Assembly: GCF_000764305.2 (NCBI RefSeq)
Contig: NW_025936241.1
Location: 1-64,000, forward strand
Source of the DNA: Hyalella azteca
Taxonomy: Eukaryota > Arthropoda > Malacostraca > Amphipoda > Hyalellidae
Direction of reading: 5' to 3'
Length of the DNA: 64,000 nt
A model generated the notes under the pieces. The model worked only from the letters and a program-made list of their open reading frames with translations. It searched no databases and was not told the origin of the DNA. A program made the position numbers and the translations under genes. Shown here piece after piece: positions 47,101 to 53,760 of this stretch (positions are counted from its first letter, which is position 1; every line of letters starts with the position of its first letter).

Positions 47101-50100
47101 TAACTTACATATCACATGCTCGAACCCCCAAGACAGAACAAACGACTGTGACGTCCACATTGCCTGTCGCTTCGTTCAATCCCACTGTTATCTCTAGCGC
47201 TCAAGTCAGTTCTACAAACACGCAATTCAATCCAGCTACTAAAGCTCTAACCGGAGTTTCTGCACAGATTTCTCAAATTGTACCATCAGCAACTTCCCAA
47301 CCCAGTAATCTCGTTCGTCAAAGCGGACAACCAAGCTCGTCTGTTATTTTACCATCGCATGCCATTGCCAAGACTGCTGCCATGATGGGAAATGCTCACC
47401 AGCTTCCCACAAAACCTGCTATCTTCATCAGTACTTCTACCGCAAAGCTTCCTCCCGGCGCAGCACAAAGCGCAGCCGCACTCGTCGTCAACTCAGCGTC
47501 GAGGCCAGGACTCGTGGTGACGCAAACCTCACGTCCTCAGTCCATTGTGGTTACACAGCCCCAAGTTACTCCACCGCCTATCATAGTTAGTCAAATAAAC
47601 AGACCTGGTTTAGTTGTGAGTCACACAACTCGACCTGTTGGTGCGATCATGACCAGTCATTCCGCTCTCATGACACGGCCAGGACTTGTTGTCACTCAGG
47701 CTCCAAGACCAAACTTGATACTTCGAACAGCTGATCCGGCGAGCTCTGTTGCTGCTGTTGTCGCCTCACATCCCCAGCAATTCATTCCTAGTGGAGTGAG
47801 TCTTGTCCGAGCTCCCAGTGGAATATTGCCCAACAGACCCGAGTTGGTAATCAGCCCGAGTGTCAAGCAAAGCCCCGTTCCGCGCAATGCTCTTTCTACT
47901 GCGTCTCAAGCGACAATCTTCCAGTTAACGTCGGTAAGCCATAATTCAAAAGTTGTGCCGTGTACCTCTTTGAAGCAGCCCAGTCAAGCTTATGTTACTG
48001 GCGCTCTGCATCGTATGGGTGTTTCTAACCCAACACCAGTGAACCTTAATCCCAGCATCACTGTGACGAGTGTGGCCTCTCGCCAAGCCACCCAGACTCC
48101 GAGTGGTGGGGTAACTGCTTTCCGTACCGCTTTGCCACATGGTGTTTGTCGTGGTGAAGTTAGCGTTGAAGTGGTACGACAGCCTCACCAGATGCACTTG
48201 CAGACCAACCCTGGTGCTCCTCGTACGGTTGAGGCTAGCGCCTTGGGTGGTTCAGGGGCAAACGTTTCCATGAGCAAAGTGAGTGTGGGAGCCGTTAGTC
48301 CAGGAATGACCACGAACGTGACGGCCATGAGACGTACAGCGTATCAAGCCGCTGTGCCTCTGCATTTGCAGGCCGGAAGTAGGCCTCACCCACTGTCTCC
48401 ACAACCTCATGTAACTATGAATACTGTTCCTCATCAACCATCACCTCAGCCTGCTCATTTACATCCATCCCCTCAAGCTTCTCCTCACTTGCTTCATCAA
48501 CCTTCGCCCCAGGCCTCTCCTCAACCAGTGATGCTTCATCAAACTGGTGCCTCTCAGCAGCCGCAACAATTACTCTCCATAGGAGGACAGCTTCACCAAA
48601 TTGTTACTACGAGCGTTGGTCCAGCTTCAGTACTGGTACATGCTTCTAGTCATCAAGGGTTGAATGTGGCACCGGTTACGAATGTGATGGTCAGCGGCAG
48701 CCGTGGCGAGCTTGAGCCCACTACAAGAACTGTGCAGAGCTCAAATTCTGGACCACAGCCACAGTTATTGTCCACTAGTCAACCACCACCAGCGCATATC
48801 GGCAAGAATCGACCAGCTGTCGAAAATGACCCGTCTCTGCAGCCCTTCGACATGGTGAGCCTTTACTTGATTTAGCGTTTCAAGTCTTTAATCTCGAAGC
48901 TTGAAAACACATGTGACGATAAAATACATGCAGTTTTTGAATTCAGAGTCCTCACTTCTTGATTTTAATACTAGTTTCATTCACGCCAGTAATTTGAATC
49001 CGTCAATTTACTCAACAAACCGCTGGAAATTATAGGGTTCTTGATTCTTTCAATTGTTGCAGTCGATGGCGCCGCTCATGTACCCTGGCGGCTACTTCGT
49101 ACAGGATCCTCATCGTCCTATCTACAGTAAGACTTCTCCTCTCAATATTCTATTTTCTTGTGTTCCATATACCGCGTAGGTTCTCTTGCTTAGATCTATA
49201 CCCTGCTGAAAAAAACTACCATTTTAACTCGCCAGGATGCTTTTCAGTTCAAAGTAGAATGACGTCGCTAATTCGTTTTTTTATTTATTATCTAGTGAAT
49301 CATTTTTGTTGATATATTTAACTGTGAAACACAGCTTTAGTGCAGGCACCAAGAGCAGTTGATGTAATTGTTTTCCCATTAGGTCGTCCTGGAGATGGTG
49401 CAGCGCTGGACTTGAAGGCGGAAGGTGTTGGTGTTTCAGAAAACAGCCATGAGCAGTTGCCTGTAGCAAGCCCAGCATTAGGAGCGCCGTCCCGTGTAGT
49501 GCTGACGCCGCACAGTGCCTCGCCACGGCTACTGCCTCACCAACTAGAGAGAACTACCGAGTCTCCTAAGGTATGAGCTTCATAAAATATCGACGTACTT
49601 ATTACCAGCTAGTTATTCCTTCTATTATTATAATGAATTAATGAGCTGACAATTATTGTTCGAAATATTCATCATTTTGAGATTTACTAATTCACACAAT
49701 ATCATTCTTTTGTCGTCGTTCCTATTTTTCCTAAACGCTCTACTCTGTCGGTAATTAACTCTGATGTGTATTAAAAATCGTAGACATTATGCTACGTTAC
49801 GGTTCTTTGTATCAGAAACATATTATAATTTATGATATATTCTTACTAAAATTTTCGAAACCATAACCTACTAATTTATTGTCACAGTCAATGGTGTTCG
49901 TCGGCCAGCAGTACTATGACATTTATCCTGGCCATGCCGTCCCTGCTGGAGACTCTCCTCGCCCTGCCCCTATGGAGAGGCTCACTTCTACGCCTATAGG
50001 AGGTGAACTGCTGCGTTCAACTGCTTCTCCTTACCCACCTTTTGCTGGCGGCGGAGAACAAAGAGTCGCTGCACCTCATTTCGCCAGACCTGGTGGAGGG

Positions 50101-51213
50101 TTGCATCATGACCCTACTCCAGTTATCACTTACAACCATCCGCTCGAGGTGATCATTTATTTTTTGAACTTCGTCTCAATTTTACTCTTCAGTATTGAGA
50201 TAACATTGCTTTATGGAACATTTAAGGTACGATACATGGTGGGGATGGTCGAATTTTCGGCTATCTGTATACGAGTTGAGAATCTGATTTTTAAATTTCT
50301 CATTAATACTTAACGATCTGCATGTAAAAAAAATCTAGAATAACCCTGTTCATTCTTGTGCGCAGAAGTACCCAATTTTCTGGGAAGGAGTTCTCGGCCT
50401 GAAAAACGACCAAGCCAAAGTTCAAATGCTGTTCGTGTCGGGCTCGACAGAAGTGGCTAGTGGAGCATTGCCTAACCACTCGCAGGAAACCACTGCTCTT
50501 CGCATATCACAACGGATGAGGCTCGAACAGCTTCAACTTGACGGCGTCGCACGCAAGATGCAGGTATGTCAGCGTAGAAACATGCAAAAAGCTCGTCGTT
50601 TTTTGTGTGTGGGCAGATTGTTTTTTATTTTTATATCTATCACCGTGAGTGACCATTTGCCAAATTACACCATTCAATGGTGTAACTACTATTATAATAT
50701 TGCTTAAAAAATAAATACTAGAGTGATTTTTGTTGTGTTGCAGCAAAAGGGCGAGCACGCAGTGCTGGTCGCTCTGCCATTTGGTCACAACGAGTTTGAT
50801 AGTCATCAGCAGCAACGGACGTTGAACAACGGCTTCATCAGCTACCTTGGCAACAAACAGGCGGCAGGCATCGTCAATGTTACTGCGCCTGGATCACAGT
50901 CGGTTAGTTGGTCATCTAAAATTCTTTAAATCTAGGGTATCACCGAGAGAAAATATTTTCGCACTGATCCTGCACTTCGGATTACAGTATGCATTATCCA
51001 TTTTGTTTGCTTACTATATCAAAATATATATATATCAGCATTAATTACCGTATTTAGGTATTAAAATGCTCGTATATTTTACAGCCTACGTTCGTGATCC
51101 ACATCTTCCCACCATGCGAGTTCTCCAAGTCAACGCTTGAATGTTGTGCTCCAGACGCGTTCCAAGCCGTTGCCGAAGTTTCTCATCTCCTCATCGTCAT
51201 TGCAACTTGTTGA
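2035..51213 (+). CDS. spen: Split ends / SHARP / MINT-type transcriptional regulator (whole gene, 17 coding exons)
   Basis: Joined exons: 2035-2117, 18411-18779, 31789-32049, 32241-32701, 33113-33291, 33563-33733, 34144-34428, 35299-35468, 35837-36358, 36561-46017, 46890-48854, 49063-49126, 49383-49570, 49888-50148, 50366-50563, 50744-50902, 51085-51213. All introns are GT-AG, phases match at every junction, and the total is 14,922 nt (4,973 residues). Order: RRM1 (about 6-88), RS-rich region, RRM2 (~380-455), RRM3 (~472-545), RRM4 (~553-628), long disordered middle, SPOC (~4810-4973). Spen-family proteins act in the nucleus, binding RNA through the RRMs and co-repressors or phosphorylated partners through SPOC, in Notch, Wnt, nuclear-receptor and dosage-related silencing. 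The length fits insect Spen (over 5,000) and exceeds vertebrate SPEN (~3,660). Homology is certain. Untranslated exons are not defined. Confidence 0.97.
3662..3717. repeat. Inverted repeat, 11 bp perfect arms
   Basis: TCTGAACCACA at 3662-3672 is exactly inverted as TGTGGTTCTGA at 3707-3717, with a 34-base loop. The second arm overlaps the small palindrome GGTTCTGAACC, and another TTCTGAAC follows at about 3733. It could fold as a hairpin or bind a dimeric factor. Function is unknown. Confidence 0.5.
4733..4814. repeat. Two-copy tandem repeat, ~41 bp
   Basis: GTGGTACAGCCTACAGGACT and its following bases repeat once as GTGGTACAGCCTGCAGTACT. Both copies end in GGCGCGTAATGCTGTGCGTG. The copies differ at only a few positions, so the duplication is recent. 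Confidence 0.8.
5035..5235. repeat. Two-copy tandem repeat, 103 bp
   Basis: The unit starting CGTTGTATCTTGTGGCTGTA at 5035 recurs at 5138. Both copies end in AACGTATCTGGTCGTGTCGC. They are about 90% alike. The long open frames seen on both strands here are by-products of the duplication and carry no protein signature. Confidence 0.85.
7577..7648. repeat. Short tandem array, ATGACGAAAGATGTGCT
   Basis: Four copies of a 17-20 bp unit containing GACGAAAGATGTGCT lie head to tail. The first and last are each followed by TCTTT. It is a small minisatellite inside spen intron 1. Confidence 0.85.
12009..12092. repeat. Two-copy 38 bp tandem repeat ending in a hairpin
   Basis: The unit AATAGCTCAAGATTCTTGAC...TTTGCAGTGAAA occurs twice in tandem. 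Immediately after the second copy, AAGAATGTGTCA is the inverse of TGACACATTCTT within the unit. The second copy and its flank therefore form a 12 bp stem with a short loop (TTGCAGTGAA). Confidence 0.8.
14854..14893 (-). repeat. Dispersed 40 bp repeat, fragment 1
   Basis: The minus strand reads CCAGCAATGCGCCAGAGCAA followed by CTCAGCTCCGGCCTCAAGCA. The same block, about 85-90% alike, lies on the plus strand at 22790-22829. It is probably a remnant of an interspersed element whose full length is not visible here. Confidence 0.6.
15657..15717. repeat. Two-copy tandem repeat, ~32 bp
   Basis: TTTGATCTGAATAATGGTGT followed by ATTAATGTG occurs twice with three extra bases between copies. The copies are essentially identical, so this is a recent duplication. 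Confidence 0.85.
17735..17885. other. Inverted pair of TGATGRGCGAAAC motifs, possible retroelement remnant
   Basis: The minus strand near 17738-17761 reads CCGTGATGGGCGAAACACGT. The plus strand near 17863-17886 reads TCGGTGATGAGCGAAACTCG. Short GCGAAAC-containing motifs of this kind occur near the ends of some Penelope-like and related retroelements, where they can be part of hammerhead-type structures. No polymerase or endonuclease frame is visible, so this is a weak call. Confidence 0.3.
18411..18779 (+). CDS. spen: spen coding exon 2: second half of RRM1
   Basis: The acceptor is TTCTTGCAG and the donor GG|GTGAGT. It encodes residues 28-151. RRM1 continues YGPVQSVKHL, then an Asn/Gly-rich insertion (GPSDSSDASNNNASNNNNGG), then the RNP1-like strand YTVAFVDI and helix 2 SAAKAHKADHRI. 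The rest is Ser/Gly-rich linker. The insertion sits where the beta2-beta3 loop of the RRM should be. Confidence 0.93.
20001..20165. repeat. 25 bp tandem array, ~6.5 copies
   Basis: The unit CGTTGATTAAACGTCGTTGG followed by AATAT repeats in strict 25 bp register from 20001. Differences between copies are single bases. The last unit is followed by an inverted piece (TTGTTCCAACG), giving a GTTGGAA...TTCCAAC snap-back at the right edge. Confidence 0.9.
22281..22560. repeat. Dispersed ~33 bp direct repeat, two copies ~240 bp apart
   Basis: ATTTCTGATTCGCTCATCAT followed by (G/A)ATTATTGGCTT occurs near 22286-22317 and again near 22524-22556. The sequence between them is not repeated. The pair could be the edges of a small insertion or a partial duplication. 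Confidence 0.6.
22790..22829 (+). repeat. Dispersed 40 bp repeat, fragment 2
   Basis: This is the plus-strand copy of the block at 14854-14893: CCAGCAATGCGCCAGGGCAA followed by CTCGGTTCCAACCTCAAACA. Similarity stops abruptly on both sides. Confidence 0.6.
22927..23076. mobile_element. 150 bp MITE-like element, copy A
   Basis: The left end is CAGGGGCCATACTTTTAAAA and the right end TTTTTTGAAAGTATGGGCCC followed by AG. These form imperfect terminal inverted repeats of about 20 bp. The body includes CTCGCTAAGTGAACGTAAGC and GGCCGTCAATGATTGGCTGA. A ~90% identical copy of the same length lies at 33761-33910. It has no coding capacity. I could not find a clear target-site duplication, so the superfamily is open. 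Confidence 0.85.
23539..24751. mobile_element. ~1.2 kb inverted-repeat element with GGGGTAAGA(N)NGGACC motifs
   Basis: The core TIR ATGGGGTAAGACAGGA at 23550-23565 is perfectly inverted at 24724-24739. The match extends outward through TATATAGTCA on the left and TGACTATATA on the right, with one mismatch. Nine further copies of the motif lie inside: plus-oriented near 23578, 23918, 23938 and 24552, minus-oriented near 23967, 23987, 24009, 24030 and 24511. Subterminal repeats of a short motif are usual transposase-binding arrays, and ends flanked by TA would fit a Tc1/mariner/pogo-like non-autonomous element. That family call is inference. The short open frames inside show no recognisable transposase. 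Confidence 0.75.
24760..24920. repeat. Degenerate ~30 bp minisatellite, left part
   Basis: The motif AAGTGCGTGCACCACATGA and variants (GTGCACATATAAGTACATGC, AGTGCATGCTACATATGACA) recur about every 30 bases. The same family continues at 25066-25165, after an inserted dispersed element. Confidence 0.7.
24921..25066 (-). mobile_element. GTCCGTCC-containing dispersed element, copy 1
   Basis: In minus orientation it runs from TTTTTAGCGCATTTTCTC through CATTTATGG, CTCGTCATGTCCGTC, a GTCC/GTCT array, GTTTTCGTCGACGA, AAAATGCGCTCTCTGTCACT and the palindrome CACTGCAGTG, to GAGTTATATT. The same order occurs at 27557-27716 and 62207-62350. AGCGCATTTT near one end is mirrored by AAAATGCGCT near the other. 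It lies inside a minisatellite, so this copy inserted after the array formed. Confidence 0.85.
25066..25165. repeat. Degenerate ~30 bp minisatellite, right part
   Basis: GCATGCACCATATTGCC, AAAGTGCGTGCACCGCATGA and CTGCGTGCACTATATGACAT are variants of the unit seen at 24760-24920. Together the two parts flank the inserted GTCCGTCC element. Confidence 0.7.
25900..26900. repeat. AT-rich degenerate satellite, ~60 bp period
   Basis: The landmark GTGAAGTT or its variants occurs at about 26207, 26269, 26319, 26379, 26439, 26499, 26559 and 26623, so the period is close to 60 bp. Each unit carries ATGAATGAATTT, then a GAATT block, GGCGTCAACGTAT and CTAATAATGACA. Weaker copies extend to about 25900 and 26900. 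Open frames on the minus strand simply echo the repeat. Confidence 0.8.
27557..27716 (+). mobile_element. GTCCGTCC-containing dispersed element, copy 2
   Basis: Plus-oriented copy of the element at 24921-25066, with the same landmarks: TTTTTAGCGCATTTTCTCAT, CTCGTCATGTCCGTCC, CAAGTTTTCGTCGACGAG, AAAATGCGCTCTCTGTCACT, GAGTACTGAGTTATATT. An A-rich run precedes it. Confidence 0.85.
28951..29482. mobile_element. Possible piggyBac-like relic
   Basis: The left end CCCTTTCGCTGGTAAATG and the reverse complement of the right end, CCCCTTCGCGGGCAAGCG, are imperfectly alike. The right end is followed by TTAA, the piggyBac target. The left flank lacks TTAA, and no transposase is seen. This is a tentative call. 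Confidence 0.3.
29512..29716. other. Assembly gap (205 N)
   Basis: All bases are N. The right flank is C-rich low-complexity sequence (CCCCTCCCCCACTACTCCCC), a likely reason for the gap. Any apparent open frame across it is meaningless. Confidence 1.
31789..32049 (+). CDS. spen: spen coding exon 3: linker after RRM1
   Basis: The acceptor is GTGGGCAG and the donor ACAG|GTCAGT. It encodes residues 151-238. The text includes ISDDHVGYDRSSHFYDSVRR and PSLEGAEFGARGGRLRSFGR, rich in Arg, Tyr and Asp. This is typical of the charged linker between RRM1 and RRM2 in Spen proteins. No domain is recognised. The phase (2 in, 2 out) matches both neighbours. Confidence 0.88.
32241..32701 (+). CDS. spen: spen coding exon 4: Ser/Arg-rich region and start of RRM2
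   Basis: The acceptor is GGTTTCAG and the donor ACAG|GTGGTG. It encodes residues 238-392. A long Ser run gives way to SRSRSRSFRSSRSPSRSPV, an RS-like stretch. RRM2 then opens with RPLAICVRNLPIGST, whose RNP2 motif is ICVRNL. Vertebrate SPEN has the same Ser/Arg stretch immediately before RRM2. Exon 5 completes the domain. Confidence 0.93.
33113..33291 (+). CDS. spen: spen coding exon 5: rest of RRM2
   Basis: The acceptor is ACCCACGCAG and the donor ACAG|GTCAGA. It encodes residues 392-451, reading DISLKDGLFHDYKKHGKVTT, then ERYAVVCFKKAEDAEKAL. This matches Spen RRM2 very closely. RYAVVCF is the RNP1 position, lacking the usual central aromatic pair. The exon ends in phase 0. Confidence 0.95.
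33563..33733 (+). CDS. spen: spen coding exon 6: first half of RRM3
   Basis: The acceptor is ACACGACAG and the donor ATT|GTGAGT. It encodes residues 452-508. HHKATRTLFIGNLEKDITPA contains RNP2 LFIGNL and the HPKATRTLFIGNLEK-type signature of Spen RRM3. A MITE begins 27 bases after the donor. Confidence 0.95.
33761..33910. mobile_element. 150 bp MITE-like element, copy B, in spen intron 6
   Basis: The left end is CAGGGGCCATACTTTCAAAA and the right end TTTTTTGAAAGTATAGGCCC followed by TG. It matches copy A (22927-23076) over its full length. It carries GTAAGT at 33795-33800, where copy A has GTAAGC. That is a perfect 5' splice-site hexamer 61 bp past the genuine exon 6 donor. Confidence 0.87.
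34144..34428 (+). CDS. spen: spen coding exon 7: end of RRM3 and start of RRM4
   Basis: The acceptor is TTATTTTGCAG and the donor GCC|GTGAGT. It encodes residues 509-603. RRM3 finishes with LATFAFCQYADIRSVVRAMR and RIKLGFGK. RRM4 starts with THCVWLDGVAETVAESFLRE, whose RNP2 is VWLDGV, a Spen hallmark, and continues IDRKRGQALVFYEA (RNP1). In vertebrate SPEN RRM3 and RRM4 form a tandem RNA-binding unit with RRM2. Confidence 0.96.
34429..35298 (+). other. spen: spen intron 7
   Basis: AT-rich intron of 870 bp. It contains an (AATTT)n run at about 34482-34506 and a short imperfect duplication (GAATGAGCCGCCGTATCCAA, ~35188-35236). No exon or element was recognised. Confidence 0.8.
35299..35468 (+). 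CDS. spen: spen coding exon 8: end of RRM4
   Basis: The acceptor is CTTGTTCCAG and the donor CCAA|GTTAGT. It encodes residues 604-660, with MRGRMLMGKKLQIDFASREC closing RRM4. EVAFFDHLTKQGFHMPTERP then corresponds to the SQLAFYHCMEKSG-type segment of vertebrate SPEN. It ends in phase 2. Confidence 0.95.
35837..36358 (+). CDS. spen: spen coding exon 9: Ala/Ser/Gly-rich linker
   Basis: The acceptor is CTCAACAG and the donor TGG|GTAGGT. It encodes residues 660-834. It is low-complexity: runs of Ala, Ser and Asn, then a Ser/Tyr/Pro stretch ending in NRANNRYDGFDDYGPG. Phase agrees with exons 8 and 10. The sequence is not conserved beyond composition. Confidence 0.9.
36561..46017 (+). CDS. spen: spen coding exon 10: giant 9.46 kb central exon
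   Basis: The acceptor is GTGTTGCAG and the donor GAT|GTGAGTAA. It encodes residues 834-3986 with no stop. Most of it is predicted disordered: Ser, Lys, Asp/Glu and Thr rich, with poly-Ser (37735-37767), KKKKKH-type basic clusters, and an RG-rich patch RGRGGRGRSRRGRGR near 45140-45190. Short islands resemble vertebrate SPEN: LEERIRAFDERYEKWTG and RRSIFDEDCERLENIEEKYE (37930-38180), and FDMYDKVKSRHLKLEQKKRE (41518-41578). In SPEN such segments sit in the receptor- and co-factor-binding middle. The reading frame continues 177 bases past the donor, so splicing is inferred from the consensus donor and the matching phase of exon 11. Confidence 0.95.
46018..46889 (+). other. spen: spen intron 10
   Basis: The donor is GTGAGTAA and the acceptor TTTATCTACAG. 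Its first 177 bases stay open in the exon 10 frame and end at TAG 46192-46194. An antisense reverse-transcriptase relic fills the middle. Confidence 0.85.
46300..46625 (-). pseudogene. Non-LTR reverse-transcriptase relic, antisense in spen intron 10
   Basis: On the minus strand, 46413-46363 reads GVRQGCILSLLLFNLYI, the classic RT segment around motif B. Upstream, near 46560-46530, the strand reads FLDLEK and then, in another frame, AYDRVGREL: the motif A region, broken by one missing base in an A run. Stops and further frame changes lie between the two. It is a decayed fragment of a non-LTR element, distinct from the fragment at 2-585, which covers a different part of the polymerase. Confidence 0.85.
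46890..48854 (+). CDS. spen: spen coding exon 11: Pro/Gln/Thr/Val-rich region
   Basis: The acceptor is TTTATCTACAG and the donor ATG|GTGAGC, phase 0 at both ends. It encodes residues 3987-4641. The first part is Thr/Ser/Val-rich and contains repeats built on RPGLVV(T/S). The later part is His/Pro/Gln-rich with PSPQ repeats (about 48430-48580). It ends PSLQPFDM. Comparable Pro/Val/Thr-rich sequence precedes SPOC in vertebrate SPEN. No folded domain was seen. Confidence 0.93.
49063..49126 (+). CDS. spen: spen coding exon 12 (64 nt)
   Basis: The acceptor is AATTGTTGCAG and the donor TACA|GTAAGA. It encodes residues 4642-4663, SMAPLMYPGGYFVQDPHRPI then Y. It enters in phase 0 and leaves in phase 1, which matches exon 13. 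A shift of either site would break the frame to SPOC, which supports the call despite its shortness. Confidence 0.85.
49383..49570 (+). CDS. spen: spen coding exon 13
   Basis: The acceptor is TTCCCATTAG and the donor AAG|GTATGA. It encodes residues 4663-4725. The segment is Ala/Pro/Leu-rich and ends LPHQLERTTESPK. It has no recognised domain. Phase 1 in and 0 out agree with neighbours. It could be alternatively spliced only together with exon 12. Confidence 0.85.
49888..50148 (+). CDS. spen: spen coding exon 14: linker before SPOC
   Basis: The acceptor is TTATTGTCACAG and the donor GAG|GTGATC. It encodes residues 4726-4812, beginning SMVFVGQQYYDIYPGHAVPA and ending TYNHPLE. It is Pro/Gly-rich and unstructured. 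It joins exon 15 in phase 0, immediately before the SPOC fold. Confidence 0.9.
50366..50563 (+). CDS. spen: spen coding exon 15: SPOC domain, part 1
   Basis: The acceptor is CTTGTGCGCAG and the donor CAG|GTATGT. It encodes residues 4813-4878. KYPIFWEGVLGLKNDQAKVQ opens the SPOC domain, and LRISQRMRLEQLQLDGVARK follows. The Arg-x3-Arg-x-Arg arrangement and the LKND lysine correspond to the basic patch that vertebrate SPEN SPOC uses to bind phosphoserine peptides of SMRT/NCoR and other partners, so peptide binding is probably retained. Confidence 0.97.
50744..50902 (+). CDS. spen: spen coding exon 16: SPOC domain, part 2
   Basis: The acceptor is TTGTGTTGCAG and the donor TCG|GTTAGT. It encodes residues 4879-4931. 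HAVLVALPFGHNEFDSHQQQ is followed by FISYLGNKQAAGIVNV. The Tyr and Lys of YLGNK occupy the positions that contact ligand in vertebrate SPOC, and KQAAGI is near-invariant. Confidence 0.97.
51085..51213 (+). CDS. spen: spen coding exon 17: SPOC end and stop
   Basis: The acceptor is TATTTTACAG and the stop TGA 51211-51213. It encodes residues 4932-4973. PTFVIHIFPPCEFSKSTLEC and the terminal SHLLIVIATC match the last strand of SPOC, which ends the protein in all Spen orthologues. Confidence 0.97.
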   Translation, partial: PTFVIHIFPPCEFSKSTLECCAPDAFQAVAEVSHLLIVIATC

Positions 51214-53760
51214 AGAGCCATATGCCATTTCATCTACTCTTTTAAAAAGTACTCTTCCACCTTTTTGCGAACTTAGATTCTGTTGGCTCGTTCAAATAGT
51301 GATGAAATGTTCAAATATTTCGAGTATCAGGGCGAAAACGTTAGTTGGAAGCACGGTAAATTGTTTTCATCTCTGTCATTTACCTTGATTCCCGATGTAA
51401 TTGCCTTCGTTTTTTTTTCGCTATTATAGGGTGACGCGCTAAAGTTTCTTTGTTTCTTAAAAACTTCACAATTTTCTGTTGGTTAAATTACAAATTAATC
51501 TTTATTGAAAGTGCTCTGTTTATATTTTTTTAAATCGTAGTTTTTGTTGGAAGCCGAAGGACATTGATATGATATGAAGTAATCCATGAAAAATACCGTT
51601 CGTTTCTAATTCAATTCTCTCGTCATCCAGAAATTTTATGTTAGAGGCCGCAGAGAGCTTTTTGCGATCCACACTTCCATTTTACGTTTTCGCTTACTAT
51701 GAAATTTTAGTAAAGTTTAGTAGCAATCACCTGATGTACTGATGCATGCTGTTTGATGAGAAAAAAAATTATCGTGATCATAGTTGAATTTTACGAGTAC
51801 GCTTGCATGTTTACGGAGAACGACTCCTCTAATGCATCATGATCTCAAAACTGCCGATGCTCAAGTAGAATTTGATGTATCAAGCAATACCATTTGCATG
51901 CAATTACTCAATGTGGAATAAAACTTACTGAGATCATAGGAGAGATATTTGTAAATAGTGTCAATATAATCGGAAAACTCAACTCGCCCGACAGACCATC
52001 AAGTGGCGCAAATAATTGTGTGGTTTGAGACAATTTGTGTCCTGCTTCTTGGCAGCATTGATTCTGCTTCGCAAGAAAATAACTGCAGTAGACTTGGAGC
52101 ACCTTTGCTCTCGTAAAGGTGCGTTGAAAACATGCTGAAAGAGACGCTGTAGCTAAATTCAATTCTATCTGTAATCTGGATGTTCCTCATCACTGACAGA
52201 TAATTTAATTCACTGCAGTTTTTTTCTTGCACTTCCTTAAGAAAGCCTTGGCTCGTGCCGCCTTCTCTCAACCCTCCCGACGTGATGCCTCGCCTCGTGT
52301 ATAATTCTTGTGTAGAGATGGCTATCTTCTGACTGTCATCTGCACTGATTACAGTTTCGCTGTAATGAGACTGCGTCGATTTTTTTTACCTACATTTCGT
52401 TGTTGATCAGTCAACAAATTCATGTAGTCCATATGTGGACAGCTCTTCTTTCTAAGTGCAGACATTTTCGTTCAATTGTCAAAAATTTCATTGGACGGAC
52501 TGGTCCACGATTCCATGTATCTTCCCACTGTGGCCAGAATACTTGTTCGTTATTAATTAATTAATTGATAACACATATACCTATACTTGGTGTTTCCTAA
52601 TTTAAAATTTCTTTGGATTTACAAAGGTTTATTACGGGTTGATTCAGTCATGTCACGAATGTCTGCCAAATCGGTGTCCATTAGTGGATTAATAGTTGAC
52701 GATACAAGTCAACATGCATGACACATGAGTGCTCGTAGACTGACAGCTGCTGAGAAGTGGATGCTATCAGGAATTTCACCCGATGATTAATGTAGTATTT
52801 CCGTCGTGATGATGTATCTGATCTCTCTAATATTAGTGACTTGCTTAAGAACACCTCTTGCTGAGCTTTTTATGACTACTTTCTTCGCTGTTATCTTTGC
52901 ACGTGCGATAATATTTGATTTTCTATGATTTTCTTCCATCGAGGTTAATGGAGACTGCCTAGAAATTATCCGTTGCCTTTAATTTAGTTACAGTGTCTGA
53001 CGTGAATTTATATCTTTAGTCACATAACTCTTTGGTTGAAATACTCGAGCCAAAGAGGGAATAGCTGTAGAACTTCTAGATTAATTAAGTACGGACGATG
53101 ATTGTTGTTGTCTAGCTCTGTACAAATTAGGTTGCGAAGAATTACCTAGCAGCAAATTAGGCTTGTCAATATTGTGTACATATTGTATGTAATGATGTTC
53201 AGCGTCTGGAATTATATATTCGCAATTGTAATGAGTGTTACATGTGTTGAGAGTTTTTGTATATTTGGCACTCTCTGCACTCACAAACTAGCGGTATAAT
53301 TTGTACTAGTATGATGTAGTTGCTATTCTTCTGTTGAAATGATTCATAAGTGGTGTAAATCTGTAGTAGGACTCTGTTGTGTTTTCGCCTAACGTCACAC
53401 GGTCTATGCTAGTAGTATGTCGCATATATTATATATTTAAGCGTATAGGTAGGCATCTTTTGCTCAAACTAGTGTGAAGTGTAGAGTTGAAGCTCTATTG
53501 CAACCTGCAGAATGTTTTGAGCCTTCTGCTCGTGATGTTTCAGGAGACATGCAGTGAGTTTTTCATGTTGGTAGGTGAGTCGGGCTGAGTGGCCCCAAGG
53601 GGAGTTGAGAAATAGAAAACCCTGGCTGTGATCTTGACTTCACTGGATAACTTTCGTGGCCCACCATCATAATAACTTAGATTTAAGCAGTAATGCTTAA
53701 TGAAATTCCAGTGACCAATTTAAGTTATTGCAGGGGAATAATAAATATAATAACAAAATG
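51214..53760 (+). other. spen: Probable spen 3' UTR
   Basis: AT-rich sequence after the stop with no coding signature. Candidate polyadenylation signals AATAAA lie at 51917-51922 and 53740-53745. A Pumilio-type element TGTAAATA lies at 51950-51957. Which signal is used, and thus the end of the gene, cannot be told from the sequence alone. Confidence 0.45.
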
